Positions 42,701-52,643 of a DNA stretch of 64,000 nt are shown piece after piece. Numbering within the stretch: the stretch's first letter is position 1; every line of letters begins with the position of its first letter. Under the pieces are notes generated by a model, which was given only the letters and a program-made list of their open reading frames with translations, made no database searches and was not told where the DNA came from. Location of the stretch: contig KB302363.1 of NCBI GenBank assembly GCA_000328365.1, positions 72,851-136,850 on the forward strand, in the 5' to 3' direction. This stretch comes from Capitella teleta. Its lineage: Eukaryota; Annelida; Polychaeta; Capitellidae. The position numbers were made by a program, and so were the translations under genes.

Positions 42701-45700
42701 CCTCCAATGTTTCATTCATATTTCATCAGCTAATTAACCAGAATTCCAGACAATGACCTAAAACCAATGAGACTATTCGGTTACCTAAACAGGTGTTCAA
42801 TTGTCAATACAGAGGTCATTTGTGGTATGGCTGAGATACCCAGTTTGTTATTAACAATACTGAATCAAACATATATGTTTTGTATCACCCATTGAAACAT
42901 ACTATCTAGAATACAAAGCAAGGCCATTGCACAAATTGCAATGCCATGAATTCCCTTTGCAGGCACCGACCATAGCATAGTTGTAGCAAGAAATATCTGG
43001 AGCAAATAGGAACAAATATGATCTCAAAGCATTCAGTCTTTATTTGAGGCTCTCTGTCTGCACGGAGAACCTAACTGTGCTACATATTGAAAGTGCAAAT
43101 GAATCAGTAGGTCAAACCACCAAAAATGCTAAATGCTGAATGAAGAAGCCATTTTTTTTATCTTCTCCCAAACCAATGACGTAAACACTAGGGTGAATTT
43201 CATGCATGCTATTTTATCAACCGGATATCTGATAAACCAGCACTAAAACATTGAGTGATGAATGAAACCTAAATAACAATAAATAATTCCTTGATTGATA
43301 CAGTTGTAACACAAATGTCAAGTGAAAATCGATTTTTATTTTTCGTTTGATGTTTGGTGTTTTACACTTTGTGTTGCAAAGAAGAAGCAACACAAACCAA
43401 AGTTAGGTGCAGGAAGCACATGTAATTAGTTAATGTCAAGACACACCGTCCTCTGCAGCTGTTCCCTATGTTGACCATCTCGTCTTTTTTTCACATGTTG
43501 ATCCACCCGACAAACCATCTTCTATTCAGGAGGAACGTGTCAATTTCGTTTGTGGTTCGTCTGAATATATCATTAGCTTGAAAAATAAAGGTATATGAGA
43601 ATGAACAATAGACAAACCAGTTTGCACTTAATGAACCATTTGAACCGATCCCTTATCATTTCATAATCTATTGGCTTATTGTTTTATGATTCCAATGAAG
43701 CTGTCTCTCACATTTGATGACAACAGATCTATCTGTCACTGGCGATAATTATATCACCAACATTGTTTATGCGCAGTAAATTGCATTGCAACAACTAAAG
43801 TAATTATCATTTGAAAATTTTGGGAAGTCGTCAGTTATATTAACCATCGAGTGACAGTCGAATGGCCCAGTCAGCCTTGCTTCATTTTTGAGATCTTCAT
43901 GGTAATTATTGAATTATTTGTGGTCTGCAGTCTGTGACCTACATTAGATAGTGTATTGATCAATGAATCGAATGTCAGTGGGTATTTATTATTCTGCTTC
44001 ATTGAACAGACATCGGTTGTATGCATAGAATTATAAAGAAGTAACTAGAATGCTTGTTGTGGCTACGTGATTGGTCAGAATTGAAGCCCGATTAAAGGGG
44101 AACATTGAATGAAAGCTCGGCATGCTGGTGCTTTTAATATTATAATAATTATATTCCCTTTAAATTCCAAGCAACCGTGAATAGGCGCATGAACATGGCT
44201 TAGTCATTCTAGCAATTCTATAGCTGCATAGACTTCTCCAATGCTGGGAGCGGTGTATGCTGGACTATAGTCAGTTATCAAGTAATCACAGGGATATTTA
44301 CTAATAGCTTATGAATCAACTTGTTAAAATCTAGTAGGCAGAACTTTATACCCGCAGAGGAAAACTACCCGCAGGGAAATCGGTTTAGTTTAGTAACCAT
44401 TGTTTTTCAACCTTAGAGTTAAATTGAACGATATTTTCGTATTTTCGTGGTTTCCTTTTAGCGCTGATATTCAGGCGTACGTTGTTGCTACAACAATGAA
44501 CGTAACAGCGCATGCGCTCAGAAGCAATCCCACAATTCCTTTTCGGCGCATGAGCAATGGATTTGCGATATAGCGTTTGGAGACTTGCACCTAAGATTAA
44601 TTACATTAATGACATGATAAATGTAAAATGACTTGCACTAAATTATGAAAGAAGAGGAACCACTTGTACAACATTTTAATCTCGATTCCAGGATTTGAAT
44701 CATATAATATAGTATGCATTTTAATTTGATTTCTACATGCAGTTACAAACGATACATACATGGTTTAGGCAGAACACTTTTGAAAACCTGTTGAGCAATC
44801 GTCGTAAATATTATCTGTGTCTAATCTGAGATCGATCTTACCGTCTTCTAAGCGGAACACCTGTTGGCATACGTATACGTAGTACACATAATTAATAATG
44901 AGATATCTTCCTTTGAAAACTGGCAGAATTGCAGGAGAGCCTAATTCAGCATCCACCTGTTGCTTCCGCACACTCCGTGCGTGCATTAACACCATATTCC
45001 TCATCTCATTCACTCAGTGCATTGCCAAACAGTAAGGAGGAAGATGTCGATATTTGCCAGCATGAACAGACACGTCCCAGTGTATTGCGCCAATAAATCA
45101 GAATTCGCCATCTGCAATTATGTTTCACAAGATCCATCGATCGTGGCTTCAGAGGAAGTGATATTTAGAGGGCTTTAAGTCAATGTCTCGGGTAAGCCCA
45201 GCAAGATACCATCAGTTTGTAGACTATTTATCTCCCCTTAGCCTGAAGTTCAAGGCTTATGTTTTGATCAGGGATTGCTGAGAAAATTTCGTTATATCTC
45301 AAAGAAATATTGTTGGTTCAGCTGCTTGTGAAATAAGCACATCGCAATATAAGATTCCACTTTTGGTACTGAATCTAAATTATTGTGATATATGTTTCCA
45401 ATCTACGTCCTAGCCTCCAATGCCAGCAGTTTTGCGCGACACGGAATCCAATTTTTGTCTTATCCCTCGTGATCCTTCGTCATAAACTGTCTAGATAGCG
45501 GTATTAACCCCACCCCCTATGGCTGCTCTGTGCAATTTCTTCTGCTTGACTGCAATCTGTATTGGTAGACACAAGGCATGCATCAGCTAATCGGTCATTC
45601 TGGCTGCAGCAGATGAGGCCCGCATGGATTCGTGATGGTTGCATGTAAGATTACGCCACAGACCAGAACACCTTTTAGTTAAAATAGTACGTTGGGCTTT

Positions 45701-48700
45701 GATGTGTATACAGGGGCGGTGCCGGCCAACTTCTTGTCTAACACTAATACCAACACACAATTTACCATAATATACAATAATAACTTACAACCTATACACA
45801 TTTTCATGCATATTTTCTGTAGAATCTGAAGCATTTCTTGATTAAGATTGACCTTGTACTCGGTGACATGACATACTTAGTTGTCCGCGAATCTAGAAGT
45901 TTCCGAACATTAGACGGAGCAACAGGTGATTGATCCAAAAACCCAGACTCCCAGGCTATACCCTGATGTGGCCTTGCCAGCAGGGCGGCAAATAAATTAA
46001 TCAAGGCCAGGTTGCATGTCAGGGTTATTAAACAATGCACGTATCGCTGTATACGATACCAACACAACCCATCAACCGATGCCTCATTGAACAGATATTA
46101 TTACATCCCGGTTTATGTGCATAAATCATCAGTACGGTAGTTATCAGGGTAATTATCTCAGATGTTAGAGGTCGTTATAAATGCCTGGTTTCATACTTAC
46201 GATCGATCTGCCGATCTACATGATGGATACCATTTTTCCTCTTACCACTGACTGTGAGTGAAGGGTAAACATGCATCAGCCGATCATCAAGCCCTTCTTC
46301 TGTCTGCACCCAAAACATTTAAAACAACATACAACACAAGATGGTTTTACAAATGTTTTGAGACGAACACTGTATAATTTCATCGATATGCCGATGAACA
46401 CGCTATGCTAACAAACAAATACGCGCACTACAAAATCATGACAAAATTATGGGTTTATAAATTCACTAGATTCTGTTTGTGATGTCATTGCTAATTTTAA
46501 TCTTTATAGACCTGGCAGGAAAGGACAAGATGAGTTGGTGTTTTGTTCATGGAAATTAATTCGGGTGCAGTTGACCTTTATGGGCCTTTCTCACTCACTC
46601 ACTCTCTCATTCGGCCTTACGTGATTTAACTTCCAGGTTGCGCAATCCATGAGGTATGCATGCATATGCAAAAGGACAGGTCAGTTAGTAATATATCTCA
46701 TGAGATTCACGAATTGCTTCTTGCACCTAAGTTGGAATGCATTATTTCTTCGTGCAACAGACAGCAACACAAAGTGAAGAACAGCAAAAGAAAAATGACA
46801 ATCGAACTTCACGTAGCATTTATGCTATAACTGAATCGAAGGTATTATTGTTTTTTGCTTGAAGATTCATTCTCCATCGTGTGGTTTTAGTACTGGCTTA
46901 TCAGTTATCCAGTTGATAAGATAATATGCATGAAATTCACCCTAGTGTTTACGTCATTGGTTTGGGAGAAGATAAAAAAATGGCTTCTTCATTCAGCATT
47001 TAGCTTTTTTGGTGGTTTGACCTACTGATTCATTTGCACTTTCAATATGTAGCACAGTTAGGTTCTCCGTGCAGACAGAGAGCCTCAAATAAAGACTGAA
47101 TGCTTTGAGATCATATTTGTTCCTATTTGCTCCAGATATTTCTTGCTACAACTATGCTATGGTCGGTGCCTGCAAAGGGAATTCATGGCATTGCAATTTG
47201 TACAATAGCCTTGCTTTGTATTCTAGATAGTATGTTTCAATGGGTGATACAAAACATATATGTTTGATTCAGTATTGTTAATCACAAACTGGGTATCTCA
47301 GCCATACCACAAATTACCTCTGTATTGACAATTGACCACCTGTTTAGGTAACCGAATAGTCTCATTGATCATTGTCTGGAATTCTGGTTAATTAGCTGAT
47401 GAAATATGAAACATTGGAGGATGGGCTAAGCAGGAAGGAAGTGAATTAGTCATGATTGGGTTCTGCAGTCAATTGTAGGGTGTGTTGCATGATCTCACAT
47501 GCATACAACAAACACCTCTCTTGAGCAATAAATATCTTTGTGATTATTCTGATATCTTCCAATATTCATAACAGCTTGAAATTAAGCGCTCTTGTCTGCT
47601 TCTGTAATGCACTTCTTCAGAATTGTGATTTGTGATAGCGCCGAGTGTATTTCTTAAACAATGCATGTGCAACAAAATGCAGGGAATTAATGGTCATGGT
47701 TGCTGGTGTACTGAGGCCGAGGAGATGGTCTGTGTGGCGTTCCTGAAGATAGGTTCGCATTATCGTGTGCAAGGTCAAAAACGATGGTTATCGTATAACG
47801 TAGAATTATCTCGCAGCTGCCCTTGTTTATGATACAGAACAGTCGGTGTCGATATGCATGCAATGCGCCCACATAAGGGGCTTTATATGTGTTCTATTGC
47901 CAGGGACATTGCCGAATGCAAGGCCACAGCACATGCAAAACCCCAATGTTTACGGTTTAATTCATAGGAAAGGCTGAGACATGAAGAAATACATTAGAAG
48001 AGCTTAACTTATCGATCAGATGATATCATGAATATTCATGTTCTACAATGAAGTATTCAATTTGGGCTTTATAGATAGTGTATGGATGAAGTTTTTTTTT
48101 TTTTTTTTTTTTTTTTTTTCTGACGGCGTACGTATGACGCAGATAGGAATAATCAAATGGTCTTATAATTAGAAGAGGTGTTCCCAGATGGCTAGAGCCA
48201 GGCGAAATGCACCACTATTTCCTATCATAACATGGATACTAATAACTTAACAATCCTTTGTGATTTATTGATATGACAGGACCAGTCCCAGCCTAAATTC
48301 CCAAGTTCACATCTTGCGCCTGCGCATTATCAAGAACGCGCAATCATTTTCTCATACCATGTAATGGTTAATGAATTCTCATTCATGGTGCCACTGTGCA
48401 TGGTGCCGAAATGCACCCCAATAATGGGCGAATAAGGGTCATTGACATCGTTTACTCAGTTTTATTCGCGATTGATACAACACTTACAGGGAGACCTAGC
48501 TCATCATATTGTTCAGTTTGCGCAATGGTCATATTATTATCGCAACAGAGGACCATTTGGGAAATTAGTTTTTGTTTGCCAAATATTTTTAAGCGAACTG
48601 TGAAGAATTGCTCCGTACAAAATTTTTTTCAGAACTCTTAGCCTTTACTAAAGCAACAGGATGCAGTCTGCAAGATTAGATTCAATCATTTGATTCACGT

Positions 48701-51700
48701 CATCACCCAGACTATGTGATGAATCGACTCCGGTCTTTGGAAATCAATCATGTCGTTTATCAATATGGGGAAAGGTCTGATAACGTCTGCTGCATTCACT
48801 TCCGCTGGCAGTCCATTAACTGCGATTTTGTTGGTTTTTTTTCCCGACATTCTTTTTCATATTTCCTAGAAACAATTTGAATACGATATGGCTACCAATG
48901 TATATTTTTACTACATTAATTATCTCATGTTTCAGAATCGAAGATAATGTACTGGCGCTCATCAAGTCAGTCATGGCTAAGTCAGACCCGAGGGTCCGGC
49001 CTAATGTTTATGGTTAGTCAAATTTACTCAATCTCTACACTGCAATACTAACATTCTATTTATTATCGAATAAACTGACATGATACAATCATGTTCATTT
49101 CGATGCAGTTTACTCTGTTACCATAAAGACAACCCGTTGAACTGAAGCGTATGAAATCAGCTGGCGTGCCATGGGATCTATATACGGATTTCGTAATGCC
49201 CTACTCTGCCACACAGCGTTTAGGTTTCCTCCATGTTGGGGCAATGGCATTCACCCTGTGAGGATAAAGAGACTAATGGGGGTCATAACACTGGGGCTGC
49301 GTGTCCTCAAGCGTGTTGCGTTTTAGATAGGACATCTATAGAACATGTGGTGACAAGGGAAAATAGCAGGGATATGGAGCAGCTGAAGGGGAATATCAGA
49401 ACTATTATGCAACACATGTGATACTGGCTATGCAGCTAACAATCTGGTCGAAATAAGGATCATTGGTTTACAACCATCAACATTCAACAGAGTTTATTTG
49501 CCTTTAAATTGCTGATGATTTTATATATTTTCTTTTGTTGGAAATTTCGCTTGGAGGGTCTTGCATCGATTTGTTCACACACTGTGGACCAATATACCAA
49601 AGATGGAGATCTCTGTTGCTGTGGACAGTCCATAGTCTGCATACTCTACGTTACAAAATTATGAGATCGACATGACATGATTTGAGAGATTTCAAGAGGA
49701 AGTAAATTGAGGCTTCCAAGAATAGAATAGTAGAATTAAGATTGAAAATGGAACGAGGAATATGTCCACTGTGACTGTAAACAGCAAAATTTTGCTGTAT
49801 GAAGATTATGATATCGTAATTTTGTTCCCAATGCTTACTTAGTATCAATCGAGGCGATTAAAGATTCCTACTAGTACTAGTGTCCAGGCAAGTAGAATTT
49901 CACTCTTTTGATTTTCAAGATCATTGATGAGTGAACACAATGGGAAATTTCCCAACGGAAATTTGTAGTTTCACGTACAGTAGTATTTCCAGCTACAGGA
50001 CACCCTGGCCTAATTTTTACTAATGTTAAACATAAACAATACTCAACTTTTCACACAGGAGAGCCTGTAGAAGTGACAGTGGATTTTTATGTCCAGAATT
50101 TTGGGCCGTTGAATGAAGTTGATATGGTAAGAGCTACCACGACCCAAAGGTCCATAACGATAAAACCCTTCCAGGAATTCAGCTTAGAGATTTTCTTCCG
50201 GATGAGTTGGAGAGACCCGAGACTTGTATTTGAAGGCAAGCAACCTTTGCAAGTTCCTGCCAAGTACGCCGACGACTTATGGGATCCAGACATCTTCTTT
50301 CCAAATGAAAAGACAGGAACGATTCATAATGTTATCGCTAAAAATGAAGTATTCAAGATATATCCCAATGGCACAGTTTGGCATAGCATTCGGTACTGTC
50401 TTACATGATATCCACCTTGATTCGCATATATATATTTTTTCTTATAGATTGACTCTGAACCTGGGTTGCGCAATGCAGTTGGAACATTTTCCTCTGGATC
50501 ACCAGACTTGTGCTATAAAAATCAGTAGTTGTGAGCACTCATCGTAGCCAGGGAGGAACATTTCAAGCAATGTGTGTTTTCACAGATTCTTATGATAATT
50601 CTTCCATTGTTTTGCGATGGTTAACCAATCCAGTGGAACTCAACTTGGATGAAATGGAGCTACCACAGTTCGAGCTCAAGTATTGGGAGTGTGGCGATTG
50701 CAACGAGGTGTACCGGACAGGTAAGAGTGTCCTGTGGTGTAGGAAGGGGTGAGGGAGGTGCGTTGTTCACACGTGACTGACTGGTGGGGGTGCAAGTAGA
50801 CTGTGATGTGCATTCTGTTAACTGCAATCTGAGCAAACTCTTCTTGTGTTTTATTTTTGTAAATTAAATTATGCTTCTATAATTTGGTTTACAAAATTAT
50901 GGGTATACTAATTCTGTGAAGTTTATTTACACAATATAAATTATATGGATGTCTTATTTATATGTGAGGGTAATTAAGAGCTAGCCATGGAAAAATAAAT
51001 TCTCGAGACCCAGGACTAATCAAGCAACCATTTCTCTGTGAATACACCGTCGTAATCCAGCGAACCTGTCTTTACATCTTTTCTACACCACCGGACTTCT
51101 TTCATTCGGGGAACGTTTCTTGCACTGCATTATTTCAGGTGCATATTCATGCAAGAAAGTAAATTTCCACTTCAAACGTCAAGTGGGATTTTATATCCTG
51201 CAGACCTACATCCCGTGTATCTTGATTGTTATGCTATCCTGGGTGTCATTCTGGATCAACAAGGACGCAGTCCCCGCTAGGATCACCCTCACAGTGACCA
51301 CTATGTTGACCATGACTACGCAATTGACCACCTCGCGGAGTAATTCAATGCGTGTGTCGTATCCTAAGGCCATGGATGTGTGGTACGCTGTGTGCATGCT
51401 GTTTGTGTTTGGGTCTCTGCTGGAGTACGCCTTCGTCAACGTCATGACGCGGAGGGAGAAGTCGATTGTGAGGGAAACCATCAGGAAGAGGAAGATGTCC
51501 GAGAAGAAGGACGACGACCTCGATGATACGGTTAGTCAGGAAATTAGGCTTCTAAGAATTTTCACGCACAAAAATCATAGATATGGAGACGAGCTTATTC
51601 CTATTCATGTACAAGATGAGATATGCATCTGCCTATGTCCCCAATCGGACAAAATTGGCGTAGGCTGTCTGCAATTATGCTGAGCCTCTCGCAGTTTCAT

Positions 51701-52609
51701 ACGAATTTTAAAATTAACGTCTATCCGACATAAATTTATATTATAATGTGAGTAAAAATCTATATTAAAAAAAGGTCTACTTTTGTTTAAAGTTTATTCA
51801 TTTGTGCAAAATTCGAGTGTTTTTGGTTCGCCAAAACAGGAATCTGCGATAATCGAGTAGGCGGATGACAGAGTTGCCAAGGCAGCGATTGGGGCGTAAG
51901 GACCGCATATCACGAGTGATATGGCCTATCTTGTATAATGATCGATAGGAAGAAGCTCGTCTCCATATCTATGCAAAAAGCATCCAAAATTGAAATTCAT
52001 TTAATTGGAAGATATGGTAAGCGAAATTCATTTATCGCTAATAATTATATGGATGCAAAGTTTGTTGTAATTTACCAAATAGCAGTTTATTAATTGTCTT
52101 CAAATGATTTAAATAAATTCCTCCTAGAAAAAAAGAAAAAAAAAAGAAAAAAGACACGCTTCAGTTGGTTTGAAACATTGAACTAATCTGGAGCAATCTC
52201 TCGCAGGAGACCAAACCGGACGAAATGGAATACGCCATGCATGGCAACAACGTCCCCAACAGACCAAGGCGCAAACTTCCCGGACCCTTGAACCACTTGA
52301 CCGGAAAGGCCTTGGACCAGATCTCGCGATATCTCTTCCCGCTGTCATTTCTCTTTTTCAATATTGTATACTGGAGCATTTATTCACAAAACGATTTGAG
52401 AGAGGAATTGGTTGACGATTACTGCGATGGCGCTCAATAATGGACCCTGGAAATGCAACGCCTATGCAAAATCATAACGTACCTTATTGAAATCATAACG
52501 TAGCTGTTGGCATGCTCTCTCGCTCTTGTCCCGTTCCTAATTTATTCATAATCCAACATTTCTTCACGTCCCTGCATCCCATTCCTTTTATAAAGTTCAT
52601 ATTTATTCC

Positions 52610-52643
<34 letters not shown>

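Noticed and set aside
42141-47978. Inverted arms as terminal repeats of one DNA transposon
   Set aside because: No transposase-like frame in the 3.6-kb spacer, no target-site duplication noticed, and homology continues beyond the sharp core edges.
48084-48119. Poly(T) tract as proof of a retroposon
   Set aside because: No element body or flanking duplication could be identified; kept only as a simple repeat.
51531-51683. Read-through extension of module A after 51530
   Set aside because: The sequence turns unrelated to channel loops and hits a stop; the M4 exon at 52207 joins in phase.
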